A stretch of DNA of 64,000 nt. It comes from Pisaster brevispinus (Eukaryota; Echinodermata; Asteroidea; Forcipulatida; Asteriidae). Shown here in pieces: positions 48,195-58,907 of this stretch (position 1 is the first letter of the stretch; every line of letters starts with the position of its first letter). The stretch is from positions 25,490,527 to 25,554,526 of the forward strand of contig JAMKCF010000004.1 of assembly GCA_023634235.1 (NCBI GenBank). Direction: 5' to 3'. A program made the translations under genes and the position numbers. Under the pieces are notes generated by a model. The model was given only the letters and a program-made list of their open reading frames with translations, ran no database searches and was not told the origin of the DNA.

Positions 48195-48883
48195 AGTAGG
48201 ATTTGAAACTTTGCATGGTGGAGATACAATGTAGTAAGGTTTGTGGTAACACCATGTACATGAGTAGGATTTGAAACTTTGCATGGTGGAGATACAATCT
48301 AGTAAGGTTTGTGGTAACACCATGTACAGGAGTAGGATTTGAAACTTTGCATGGTGGAGATACAATCTAGTAAGGTTTGTGGTAACACCATGTACATGAG
48401 TAGGATTTGAAACTTTCCATGGTGGAGATACAATCTAGTAAGGTTTGCAGTAACACCATGTACAGGAGTAGGATTTGAAACTTTGCATGGTGGAGATACA
48501 ATCTAGTAAGGTTTGTGGTAACACCATGTACATGAGTAGGATTTGAAACTTTGCATGGTGGAGATACAATCTAGTAAGGTTTGCGGTAACACCATGTACA
48601 TAAGTAGGATTTGGAACTTTGCATGGTGGAGATACAATCTAGTAAGGTTTGCGGTAACACCATGTACATGAGTAGGATTTGAAACTTTGCATGGTGGAGA
48701 TACAATCTAGTAAGGTTTGCAGTAACACAGTGTACATGAGTAGGATTTGAAACTTTGCATGGTGGAGAAACAATCTAAAGATTTGTGGTAACAGCATGTA
48801 CAATGTACATGAGTATCGCTAGACTTGAACTTTGCTCAGTAGAAATCATTCCAGTATGGTGTGCGGTAACACCATGCACATGA
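48195..48883. repeat. 68-bp tandem array, nine units plus a degenerate tenth
   Basis: AGTAGGATTTG starts at 48195, 48263, 48331, 48399, 48467, 48535, 48603, 48671 and 48739, exactly 68 bp apart. The unit includes CTTTGCATGGTGGAGATACA, ATCTAGTAAGGTTTG and GGTAACACCATGTACA. The ninth unit is about 73 bp and the tenth (48812-48883) is strongly diverged, so variation concentrates at the right edge. Confidence 0.97.
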
Positions 48884-50855
48884 ATCTCTCTAATGAATTG
48901 TGGTAGTTCTGAGAAGAACCTGTGGTGAATCATTTTGAGGTTTCCGTCAATGCTCTGATCATCTTCAGGAGAAAGCTTTCAGAAAGTCTTTTCCCCTGGA
49001 GGCAATGAGTTGGTTCACCATGCAATACCTGCAGCTCTTTTCAGAACCACTACAACTCCTGATTTATGGACAAAGCCCAAACCTTACCAGAATGAGAACG
49101 TTAGTTGCTATTCTATTTTATTTAGTTAGTTATTATTTTATTACAAATAAATTTTAAAATGTGTCCTTTGAAGTGGATGACATACGACTAATGCATGAAC
49201 TTTCGCAGTGTTGTCACTTGAGTGGGCGTGGCATAAGAATCGCTAAAAATAGCCTAATTCCTCTGTAGCTTGTATCCTTCCCTCCCCGTACTGTATTTTG
49301 ATTATGAATATGGAAATAGGTGTGACCTTGAACTGAATTGAATTGAAACCAAATAAAGCGTGAGCTATCTGCTAGAAGTGAATTATTATCTTGCACACGG
49401 GGGATACTCCTAGATTGATGAGATTGTTACGCTATCCATCTCACCTCACAGTTCAAGGAGTACAAGGGGCAGATCATTATAAAGTACAGCTCTAAGTGTA
49501 TTCAACAACATTGCTTTGAATTCGTTCTCTTACTCCTCCAAACAGGCGTTCTTCTGGAAGTGTTTTTCAACTGTCACCAATACACAGGAAACCGTGGGGG
49601 ATACATCACCTCCAAACCCTCATTCTGTATAGACACCTATCCTGAACATACAGCATCATTCACTGGTTCAAATATCTTTGGGTAAAACAGAAACTGATGG
49701 TCGACTATTCTCTAGTCACTCCCTTGACTCCATAGAATAATACTTAACACCAAAGAAGAGAATCTGTGCTGTTGGAGGTGTGCTTGTTTTTGACTGACAG
49801 TACATTATGTAATGCGAAAGCATTCGCGTAATTTTCTTTCCAATTTTTTTTTCAGATCTAGGCGAATGCGCAAAACCATACAACTTGAGGGACATCAATT
49901 TTATTTATTTTGTTTTGACATTGCATTATGCGTATTATATGGAAACAGATGCAAGTCTCCTTTAAGGTGACTGTTTGTGCAGAGCGACCGGGATGGTGGA
50001 CACTAGCTGGTTCTTTTTAATGTGATCTTGCCACGCTACTGACGTCAAACAGACTCATCTTTGACCTGCTAAATGGAGAGAGCTCCTCTGGGATTCCTGA
50101 GCTAAATCCCTCAAATTATCACATTTATGGTCAAGTGAAAGATTTGTTATCTTTTCATTACCGAAGAGATTCTAGGTTTAGTGTACATTAGGCTGGTGCA
50201 AGGCCACTCACGAGTTCCGTGTGTGTTTTTACCATGTGGGGGCTGAGGAAACAGACCGGGGATTTTTAATGTCATTTCGATAGCGGCTTTTGCTGGAGCA
50301 CTCTTCTTTGTATTAGGATTAGAGGATGTGGATTGGACGAGGAGGTCCTGGGCATGGATTGGGATAATCTATGCAAACATTTCATAACAAAAGATAAATC
50401 AAGAACTCATACATGTAGCTGTACTTTTTGAGAAAAAAATATATATATCAGAGGCAGTACATGTAGTTTAAAAGTAAAATGACTGAATATCATTGCAAAA
50501 CATCTGAAAACTTAGATGTCATAAACCTTCAGGTTTTGTTACTTGGTTGTTTTTTTTCCTCTCAATGTTTCAATAATAATAACTAGAAACGAGTTTGTAA
50601 CGAACAAACACTGGGGTTTCAGCTTTGTTGTCAATGTTGAATTAATGTAACAATTAATTTGACACCTGATGACATCACGATGATGAAAACACGTTTTTCG
50701 TACGAACTTTGTTATAAGCAACAAGACGGTACAAAAATTATAACTCTTTTACTTTATGGTTCAGACGATATAAAGTTTAAAATAATTGTAAATAATAAAC
50801 TACCATACCAATGATAAAGTAATTAATAAGCTATACCGCACAGACCTTGAAATAA
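48884..50855. other. Unique intronic stretch
   Basis: No element recognised except weak similarity of 48960-49060 to repeat K (CTTTTCAGAACC). Short coding frames lack splice signals. Confidence 0.35.
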
Positions 50856-50859
50856 ATTG

Positions 50860-51180
50860 TGGTGGGAGAATGCAATGAAATTGTGCGAGAACATACCGCT
50901 ACTAATATCCCAAAACACTTCCGTATAAGGTTCGAGGACTCTCCACAAACAAGAGGGCGCTATACAGGTGCACCGTTAACTGTAGAAGCGAAGCAGCGAA
51001 CCAAAATGAACGGTACAAAGGTCGAACGATGCCATGCGTGTGGACTATGGGCAGTGTGGGTCTGGCCGTGTGCAGCGTGTTACGATGCCTAGCGTGAGAA
51101 GCAATGGCTGTGTGGAGTGATGGCCGTATGCGATGTACAGCGTAAATTACGTGCAATGTACACACACACGACGATCATGC
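50860..51180. other. CpG-rich unique block
   Basis: CpG-dense compared with its flanks, with loosely repeated TGTG/GCGT words (GTGTGGACTATGGG, GTGTGCAGCGTG, GTGTGGAGTGATGG). Contains AAGAGGGCGCTA, similar to the CTCF core. Frames are open on both strands but match no known family. A small CpG island or decayed minisatellite is possible. Confidence 0.3.
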
Positions 51181-51417
51181 TTAGTTGACGATACGTGTTT
51201 TTAAATCGTTAATATCGTCATCAAAGGATTAAAAAATCCTTGATCGAACTACTGCTTGATCTAAGTTAGAGCACAGGCTTTCATTTGATGTATTGTTTGT
51301 GTCTTTTAAGACTGTAGTTCCTGAGATCGAACGGTAACAAATTTCATGTGTAAATGCTATGAGACTTTTTCGGAACCCCCAATAAATGGTACTAACTTTT
51401 TATAGGGTGTTGTTACA

Positions 51418-51750
51418 AGCATTTCAAAGCGCTCACTATTGCTATGACAGGTATGCTATGCTTGAATAGTGAGCCCCTTTTGGTTTCACCATGTAAGGGT
51501 TTACAAAGTGCTGTGGTACAATCTGCAGCCAACCATACCAGGAACACCAGGGTGAACCCCTTCTCTTAACAATAAGTGTACTGGGTTCTTTAATGTACAT
51601 ACTACACAACACATTGGACCCAAAGCTTTCCGCCCCAAAGACCACCAACAATGGTCAAGTGTCAAGACCGAAAACCGAACCCAAAATCTCTTGATCAGAA
51701 GGTCAGAACTTGAGTACAGTATGATAAACTACTCAGCTACGACACGCCAG
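51418..51750 (-). mobile_element. SINE family B, full copy
   Basis: Plus-strand text CAAAGTGCTGTGGTACAATC, ATACCAGGAACACCAGGGTG, GTACTGGGTTCTTTAATGTA, TTGATCAGAAGGTCAGAAC and CAGCTACGACACGCC. The B box is damaged (CCGAACCC). Confidence 0.75.
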
Positions 51751-52239
51751 GTGTATACATTTGTATCTTGTGTTGTTGTTTTGCATTTTATATGAGAGGC
51801 AGCTTGCTGGATTACCCTTAAAAGGAATGATTAGAAAAAAATGAATAAAATAAATAAATAAATACATTTTTTTTAAATAAATAAATCATTCACGATACAA
51901 AATATTCCATGGCCATAAATATTCTGTATGATGAAAGACATTCATTTTTGATATCAATATTTCCTTAGTCAACTTTTTTTTTCTTCACTTTTTTGTCAAC
52001 TCAGGGTCTTCAAAAACACTGTTTTTGAATGTAGCTTGGAAGGACACTATTTGACTTGTTTTTTTTTAACATCAGAAGTTTTTGATTTTCTTTGCAATGT
52101 TAGCTGCTACTAAATCTGCAAGTTTAGAGTTTTTTATTTTTTTATATTTTAGTTTTTATGTTATCATAGTTAAAACAGACTATGGGGTCAGACTGTGTGG
52201 CTGGAAATGAGCGGACAAGAGAGAGAGACAGACAGACTT

Positions 52240-52520
52240 GGCAATAACGCCCCACCCAAACAAAAGCCGCTATCAACCCCTTAATTGCGTGTAATTGCGC
52301 CTTCGCATTTTCCAAATTAATGGTGTTACAGTGGCAGTCTCATAATCCAACCCGAATTCCCCCCCCCGATCAATGCAGCATTCGGGAAGTGGTGTACATG
52401 TGTAATTAATGCCCTAATTAAATTTCACCGGCTGCCAAGGGGCCGGGACCTTACCGACGTCACGGCGTTGCCGGGGTAATGCTCTCTGGTTATGTAAGGG
52501 GAAACATGGCAGAGTTGGGG
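52240..52520. promoter_or_regulatory. Candidate intronic regulatory block
   Basis: A repeat-free stretch with many homeodomain-like words: CTTAATTGCG, GTAATTGCG, AAATTAATGG, TAATCC (Otx/Pitx-like), GTAATTAATG, CTAATTAAAT. It also has a CRE-like GACGTCAC and CpG-rich text CACGGCGTTGCCGGGG. C tracts flank or interrupt it (52359-52367, 52546-52562). Motif density suggests an enhancer, but no test is possible here. Confidence 0.3.
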
Positions 52521-53264
52521 GCTTACATTCAGGATCAGTCCCCCACCCCCCCCCCCCCCCCCACCTCCTTATCTATCTACATGACTACCTTAGACAGAAA
52601 CTGCTTAAATTTGTGCCTGATTTGAGTGAGGGAAGCTGCTAATTAAATATCAAACTACAAACAAAATTGACTGACCTGTAAAGTTAAGTTGAAGATGGTT
52701 TCTAAGTACATGTCACTCATCAACTAAATCGTTACTTCAAATTACTTTCTGATAAAGCAGTAAAACTGTTGGCCCCTACAGAGCCAGAAGCCATGCACAA
52801 TTGCATCAGTATTTTCTATAACATACAGACGGTTCACTTCATTAACATTTACTTATAATAAAATTAAGCTGATTTGAAAGTGGGAGAGTGGAACAGAATT
52901 TACCCCAAATAATGTTCCACAAAAATGTATCTTGTTGGGGAAGAACAGGACATCTCAGAAACTGCTTAAATCAGTGACAGTGACATTTTGACAGTGAGTA
53001 TCATAATGGACAAGCAAAATAATCGTATCTGAAGATCTGGTTTGGAGCGGCTGGTGTTGGGTAAATTGGGGAGGGTGGGGATGGAGGGTTTAGAGTGAGG
53101 GTGTAGAAGCTGCCAGTGTTGCCACTGAAGGAGGGGTTGATTGGTACAGTACGTCGGTTGAATTGCTGTGGATTGTTGGTCAGCTGGTGAGGAGGTGGAG
53201 TGGGGTGTCCTTGCAAGATTTCGCTTGTATAAATCTTTATTATTGCGAACAAATGAACAAATAA

Positions 53265-53475
53265 ACTTATAGCTAAGAGAAGAGGGTTTGCCCCAGAGTT
53301 TCTGGCAGTGGCTGCTGAATGTGCTGTAGCACCCTGTAAACCCATTTGAGATGCTACATAAATGGGTCTCATCATTTTGTAAAAACTCTTTTTTAAACCC
53401 TGTCTTTAAATTTTGTTTTAAATAACAGCTTTGACATGCCCGTAGATACGCTATATAAAAACTAGTTGTTGTAGT
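53265..53475 (+). mobile_element. SINE family B, 3' half
   Basis: CTGTAGCACCCTGTAAACCC, GAGATGCTACATAAATGGGT, a poly-T-rich middle, TGCCCGTAGATACGCTATAT: the order of the 3' half of the copy at 58908. The tRNA head is missing. It lies just upstream of the LINE fragment. Confidence 0.6.
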
Positions 53476-53510
53476 ATATACTATTACTGTTAACCGTCAC
53501 ATATAAATGT

Positions 53511-53855
53511 TGGAATGAAACTGCTCCCCCTTACCTTACTGAGCTAATCACTCCTTACCAGCCAAATCGCACACTCCGTTCCAGCTCAGATACAAGGATT
53601 CTCACTAAACCTCAAACCAGATACACTTCATCTTCCAAAGGTTTTTATGCAGCAGCACCAAACCTTTGGAACAATCTTCATTATCAAATACGTCATGCTA
53701 ATTCACTTTTCGATTTCAAAATATCACTCAAAACACACCTTTTCCATACATATTTTGCTTCCTAGGCTATTTATTTATTTCTCATTGCGTTGTAAAGCGT
53801 TGTGGTACCTTTTTGTGTAAGAACGCTATATAAATGCTTAGATTATTATTACTAG
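53511..53855 (+). mobile_element. LINE 3' end (CR1/L2/Rex-type reverse transcriptase C-terminus)
   Basis: An open frame to a TAG at 53763-53765 reads APPYLTELITPYQPNRTLRS, then RYTSSSKGFYAAAPNLWNNL and DFKISLKTHLFHTYFAS. Known: (A)P.YL.(E/D)L..PY.P.R.LRSS, then AAP.LWN.LP..(I/L)R and FK..LKTHLF, is the conserved C-terminus of CR1/L2/Rex-clade non-LTR proteins. Seen: 5' truncation near 53511, as usual for LINEs, and a 3' UTR with GCGTTGTGGTACC, AACGCTATATAAATGC and an (ATT)n tail to about 53855. The tail matches that of SINE B, so this LINE family is a candidate source of its mobilisation machinery. Clade assignment is not secure. Confidence 0.85.
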
Positions 53856-54548
53856 AAAATAGAACCACATAATGTTGAAGTCACTACTGCATGATGTCAC
53901 ATGTTCACCCATCCAGTCAGAGTGTATGTTAAATTAACCCAGACTAGAAAATTCCCCAGCAATGGTAAATATTTGTACTCCGGTAGTGACATAGACTATA
54001 CATCACATCCAAGCTAGGATCAGCATGGAGGTAAAAAATAATGGCTGCATATGACCCATCAATGAAAATTTCCTTCCTCCCACAGTCCCTGGGCTATTAA
54101 TTGTTTCTCTGCTAAGTGGGGGTGAGACTAGACAAACGGAGTTGCAAATAGGGTATCGTATTAGTAATGAGCACAATGGCGTACGGACTAGTACCTGCAA
54201 ATCACGGCTAAAATAAGGAACATTCATAATGGATGCTGGTGGTCTCCCAGTTGTATGGGCCAAGTACTGTAAATCACACTGAGCAATGTGTATAATGTCT
54301 GGGCATAATCAGAAATTACACGATTACCTGATTAGCTTTTCTGATGTGAGGTCAGGACAGCACTAACCATCGTAAGAGTGTTCGTTTATCGTGCTTTGCT
54401 CTACTAGGCCAAATATGGGGTGGGGGACTGTCGTGATGATCACAGCAGGCCTTACGGCTAAATACATGGAATTAGGAACTCCAACCTGCAATGGCCATCT
54501 CATTACTATATATTAACAGCGCCAATTGTGATGTAATGTGATGGCCAG

Positions 54549-54560
54549 TGCGCATGCGCG
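54549..54560. promoter_or_regulatory. NRF-1-like palindrome
   Basis: TGCGCATGCGCG is a perfect match to the NRF-1 consensus (YGCGCAYGCGCR), followed by CATGCAG. An isolated motif in AT-rich intron, so binding is uncertain. Confidence 0.3.
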
Positions 54561-55341
54561 CATGCAGTAACTGGGTTAGAGTTCATAATTCCATGTACAC
54601 CCACAGGTCTGCTATGATCACGAGGAGACAGTTCTAGTTTGATAGATAGTTCCCACTTGACATCACACAGTGTAAAGTCAGCCATCTTTACAAGCAATGA
54701 TAGTCCGGTCTTTTGAAAGCGCAATAATACATTACTTTTATCAAATTCCTTGCATGATTGGTCGCATAACCGCTTGGCTGCCTAGAAATCTACGAATGCT
54801 TAAAGCGGCCAAACACAAGTTATCACAAACTGTCTACTTACTGAGATAAATTGTGACATAATGTTTTACACCACAACCTGAACTTTTACAAAAATCTCCA
54901 CAAAATTATCACCACACAACTAAGCAAATTTGTTTTCCTTTACTGATGACGTCTGAAGCTTAAAACAGCTATATGTGTTAAACAAAATTGTGGACATCTG
55001 AAGTTTTCCAATATTTTTGCTACGTAAAACCTTTGTCTGAACAGGTGCAAGCCATTCCAGTCAGAGCATTACAGCTTTATATAATTTTTTTAATGTATTA
55101 TTTCATATCACATAACTCCTCCCTTCTGACAATTGTTGTATTTTTAAATTGCCAGTTACATAGCGACACCGGCATGGGATTTGAAACCTTTGATCAGCCT
55201 CTCACTAGCTCTCCTTGTATTTCTACCTCCATGGTCTAATGAACAATGTCATGTTGATTATAATTTTCAACAATTACATCCCTGCTATCCGAAGAGTATA
55301 CAATGTAATTGTAAACGACAAACGTGACAAACTGCACTTAC

Positions 55342-55431
55342 CTCTGCCAATCTATCTGCCTCTTTTTTGCGTGAAACAAAGGCATTCCCACTCGCATTCT
55401 TTGCCAGTCGTATTCGGGCAAGTCTCGCTTT
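55342..55431 (-). CDS. KCND (Shal): Shal/Kv4 potassium channel exon (post-S6 segment)
   Basis: Coding exon of a Shal/Kv4 (KCND) voltage-gated potassium channel, the A-type subunit of nerve and muscle membranes. Seen: 90 bp, 30 codons, open in phase 0, beginning KARLARIRLAKNASGNAF and followed by VSRKKEADRLAE. On the minus strand it is preceded by a pyrimidine-rich acceptor ending tttttgcag and followed by the donor gtaagtgc, both consensus. Known: Kv4 channels carry KARLARIR plus an AK-rich run directly after S6 in the cytoplasmic C-terminus; the FVS(K/R)KK variant recalls insect Shal more than vertebrate KCND2/3. Its length and both boundaries fit the corresponding vertebrate exon of about 32 codons. 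The exon with S6 would lie upstream (beyond 64000) and is not visible. No other Kv family has this run, so the call is firm although only an exon is seen. Confidence 0.93.
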
Positions 55432-55487
55432 CTGCAAAAACACACCATGAGAAAATGAAGTAGAGATCAATATCAAAATCAACTGAA

Positions 55488-55905
55488 TGACAATGGCCAA
55501 GCGGTCCAGAGCATCGGACTCAAGTTCTGGGCCAAGTTTTATGGCCCTGTTTACAATAGAATTCTGCACTAATGGAGCCCTGTATAGGGTTTGATTCTAT
55601 GGGAAACAAGTGCAGAAGTCTGCAGTAGGCAGAGCCGTAAAATTTGGGCCTGATGGCCGAGTCACCAGAGTCTGGGTTCGAATCCAGGTCTTGACACTTA
55701 ATTCTTGGGCAAGGCAAATTGTTTCTCGACACGCAGGAGTAAATTGATACCAGCGAGGACGCTGAAGTGAATGATTGCAATCTGTATGACCATTTGGCTG
55801 CTGGTGCTGCATACTCTAAAGGAGTTGAGATAGTTTCAGGAATGCTTAAGGCACAATGAACAGGGGTAGTAGTGTAATGGCTTTGATACAAAGACATTAA
55901 TGACA
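55488..55905 (+). mobile_element. SINE family C, full copy split by a nested MITE
   Basis: GGCCAAGCGGTCCAGAGC and CGGACTCAAGTTCTG (to 55529), then after the MITE TGATGGCCGAGTCACCAGAG, B box GGTTCGAATCC, GACACGCAGGAGTAAATTG and TACTCTAAAGGAGTTGAGAT. Joined, the text equals the uninterrupted copy at 21517 (GTTCTGATGGCCAAGTC). Confidence 0.85.
55530..55649. mobile_element. Harbinger-like MITE (family E), 120 bp, with CTG duplication
   Basis: Left end GGCCAAGTTTTATGGCCCTG; complement of the right end GCCCAAATTTTACGGCTCTG. Flanked on both sides by CTG (55527-55529 and 55650-55652), present once in the uninterrupted SINE C. A 3-bp CWG duplication with GG(G)CCC termini is known for PIF/Harbinger elements. 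The interior is non-coding and a shorter inverted pair (AATTCTGCACT / AGTGCAGAAG) lies inside. Confidence 0.85.
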
Positions 55906-57004
55906 AAAACAAGGGATGAAAAACAAAGGTTGTGCGATATATGCATTGGGTTTTGTTTTTTTAATGAGCTTGATTTCAAACTGCAATATTAAAAGATGAA
56001 ATATCAGCACTGACTCATTTATTACAAGTAGGAATCCACAGTGCCTGGCTGGCTGGCTTTCCTGAAGACCCATTAGTTTCATTCTCAGACATGCACATGT
56101 AAATGAATAATAAATGAAGCTCACCCAAAGATTAATTAATTCGCAATACAAAATTTTGCCTGCACCGGGCCAAACTGATCAAGGTGAAACAAATGAGGTT
56201 CATGTACTATCCACAAGATGTGTACTCGTATTTTACGCAAACAAAGCAATGCAAACCTGGATCCGTCACTTTATATTACACAACAATATCAAACAGTGCC
56301 AGGTGATCCACGGTGCAATGACAGGATGCAAAGCATGCAAATTTAGGATCACATTTGATTGAAATCGCCTCAAAGGAAACTTCAAGAATCTTTTCATGGA
56401 ACAAATGTGTCGTGCGGTGTTAGTCCACTTTGAGGAATGGTACTTCAATGCACATGAGTATTTTTTTCCCCAATACACAATCGAGAAGTCTTTATTACGC
56501 AGCACCGTCAAGATTGAGTATCTCTGCCTATATTCAACTAGGCCAACCAATAGCAACTAATTCTCAAGTTGTGTGACACATAATACAATGTAGTCCTCGC
56601 CCAACGCACTTCATCCTTCGTTTCGAGGTACTTTAAATGTCATGCATAATCAGAAGATGAGAATAAAATGCAATGAGAGATACATAGGCGACACTGCATA
56701 CATGCGCTCGGACAAGAGCCGCAGGCAATAATGCTCCCAGACTTCTCAAAGGGAAGGCGTCTGTTAATAACGTACAAAATTGTGTTCAAGTAATGAAAGT
56801 AAGGCAAGAGAAGAGTCAGAATGATAATACAATAACAAAAAGTGCAGGTTACATTTCTCGAGAGACACACTGGTACCAAAGACTGTGGGGTCAATTTTTA
56901 ACACTACAAATTATTCTCATCGATTGACAAGGAAGTGTGTCATCTGTGCATGCTGCCACTGAAATTATCCATTTCATAGTTTGATGGCTGCCCTATTGTA
57001 TTTA

Positions 57005-57215
57005 ATTTGAATAAATGATACATTTTGCATCAAGTTAATTTTATTTGTGTTGCCCATACTGATGTGTCTCAAGCACTCTATACTCTGTACTTTTCCGAGT
57101 CCTGTGGGGAAAAAACCCACAGGCGTACATGTATTACTCAGGTGGGATTCGAACCCACAACCTTTTCCATTCTAGAGCAGATGTCTTGCCACTAGACCAC
57201 CATCAATGCTACTAT
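57005..57215 (-). mobile_element. SINE family A, full-length
   Basis: Complementary text in order: tail TTTTGCATCAAG, ACTGATGTGTCTCAAGCACT, CCTGTGGGGAAAAAACCCAC, TATTACTCAGGTGGGATTCG with B box, and GTCTTGCCACTAGACCACCA with A box. Head-to-head with the next copy. Confidence 0.75.
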
Positions 57216-57237
57216 TTAAACATAGAATTCAAACTGC

Positions 57238-57385
57238 CTCTAGCTACCAGACAAGCTTGGTGGTCCTGTAGAAAGAAATCTGCTCTAGAATGATGGGTTT
57301 GAATTTCACCAGAGGGAAATATGAACTCAGAAAGGTACCAAGTTTACAGTGTTTAACAAACACAAATAATGTTATTCAACTTTTT
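57238..57385 (+). mobile_element. SINE family A, head-first copy in opposite orientation
   Basis: CCTCTAGCTACCAG, CAAGCTTGGTGGTCCTG, CTGCTCTAGAATGATGGGTT, TGAATTTCACCAGAGG and AGTTTACAGTGTTTAACAAA. It forms an inverted pair with 57005-57215, separated by about 22 bp. Confidence 0.7.
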
Positions 57386-58374
57386 TAAATGGCATGTCTG
57401 TCCATTAAGTTACTACATTAACTGGGTTGATTGGTTCACCAGTGCCTCCTCAGTGTGATCATTAAACTCAAACACAAAGGTGTTTGGCATTTTTAATCTT
57501 TCCACTCCAATTTGAAGACATTGCATAAGAGCACATTTCTTTTATTTTGCCATCATTGGAAAGATCTGATTTTTCTCTTTCCAGCCACAGTAAGCTTGGG
57601 TATGGAGGGTGAGCATGGACAAAACTACAGCCTTTGTGATCAGGCCTTTTGTTGGTTTCCTTCTTCTTCTTCTCTTTCTACTACTTCTTTTTTCTTTTTT
57701 ATGCTGGGGTGACAAAAAATGTGGGCGACAAAAATGCCAATTGTGGGCATGACCTTTAACATGATCTCTTTGAGCGAATGAAATGCGGTTAAACCTTTTC
57801 AGCCGATTGCAGCCGCTATACGGTCTCTAAAGGACTCTAACATTAGACCTTTAAGGATGACATTCTTCAAGCTCAGTTTTATAATCAAACTAGAGGATTG
57901 GAATTAGTAGTGGGCATGTTTTGCCAAGAATCCACACATGCAGTTCACCAGTAATTCAATTCAATTTTAAAAATCTACAAGATTTTTGAGGATGTTTTTT
58001 TATATATTTTGTTATTAAAAACTAAAAAAGGGAACTTTTGTGTACAAATCTAAATTATAGTTTTGCAGAATTACAGTCTCTTTCAATTGTTTTCTAGCAG
58101 AGAATTAAAAACTTTAAAAATTGTATCAGCCGTTATTTGCTGTAAAAACAAAATCAATCATAATTGAATAATTCAAATGATTGTGTATTATGTATCCTAT
58201 GGTTCAAGGCTCTTTTTGATATTGTAATGAGATGGCATCTCGATTTACGTCGAGCCACATTAGCATGGAAATTGCTCTCTTCATAACACACACTAATGCA
58301 AACTTGATACCCGAGATAGGTTTTCAAAGCTGTTCATGGGACTCCAACATCTTACAGGCTGGGTTAGAAAAACA

Positions 58375-58710
58375 TTTGCGAGTTAGATTTGAATGTTTAG
58401 TACAATGACTTGCTTAGTCACAAGTTATTGCTTAAGTTTTGAATTCCTCAGACTACAGAGACAATTGCTATGTCACATGATTCGGGGCAAGCTTTTGTAT
58501 AGCAACCTGAAGATGAGCGAACCTCGGCACCATTGTGCCGTACACATTCATTTAGAATTGTGTGTGGGTGTTAGCCAGCTCTTACCTCACTACGTGAAAA
58601 CTTGCCCTGATACATGCAACATAGCAACTGTTTCTAAAGGCTGAGGACTTCAAATTGAAGTGGTAATTTGTAACTTAGCAAGTCATCGTTATTCAAATCT
58701 AACTCACAAA
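58375..58710. mobile_element. 336-bp element with ~45-bp TIRs
   Basis: Left TTTGCGAGTTAGATTTGAAT, then CAATGACTTGCTTAGTCACA. The complement of the right end reads TTTGTGAGTTAGATTTGAAT, then ATGACTTGCTAAGTTACAAA. The left arm has about 8 extra bases (GTTTAGTA). The interior (58425-58660) shows no transposase, so it is a non-autonomous DNA element or MITE of unassigned superfamily. A 2-bp AT on both sides may be the target duplication. Confidence 0.75.
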
Positions 58711-58907
58711 TAACTTACTACTTTACCTCAACAATTACACAATCTTGATTCTGTACAGTGTTATTAGCAAATAATATCTGACATTACAACTTCGTTTCAG
58801 AATCTTAGTTTGAACAGGATATATATTTTTTTTACGCCTTATAGAACATCAACAGAAAGATTTATGTTCGAACAGTTGTATTTTCGGATACTTTCACTAC
58901 CCTGGAG

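Larger units (their letters stand above)
13313..55341 (-). other. KCND (Shal): Presumed 42-kb intron of the Kv4/Shal gene
   Basis: The two Kv4 exons are adjacent in vertebrate KCND genes and share phase 0, so the 42,029 bp between them is most simply a single intron. I saw no further Kv4-like exon in it. It holds most of the SINEs, MITEs and minisatellites of this window. An alternative exon specific to this lineage cannot be ruled out by eye. Confidence 0.7.

Noticed and set aside
48195..48883. CRISPR-like or zinc-finger-like repeat
   Set aside because: Units are 68 bp, not a multiple of three, without spacers or a continuous frame; a plain minisatellite.
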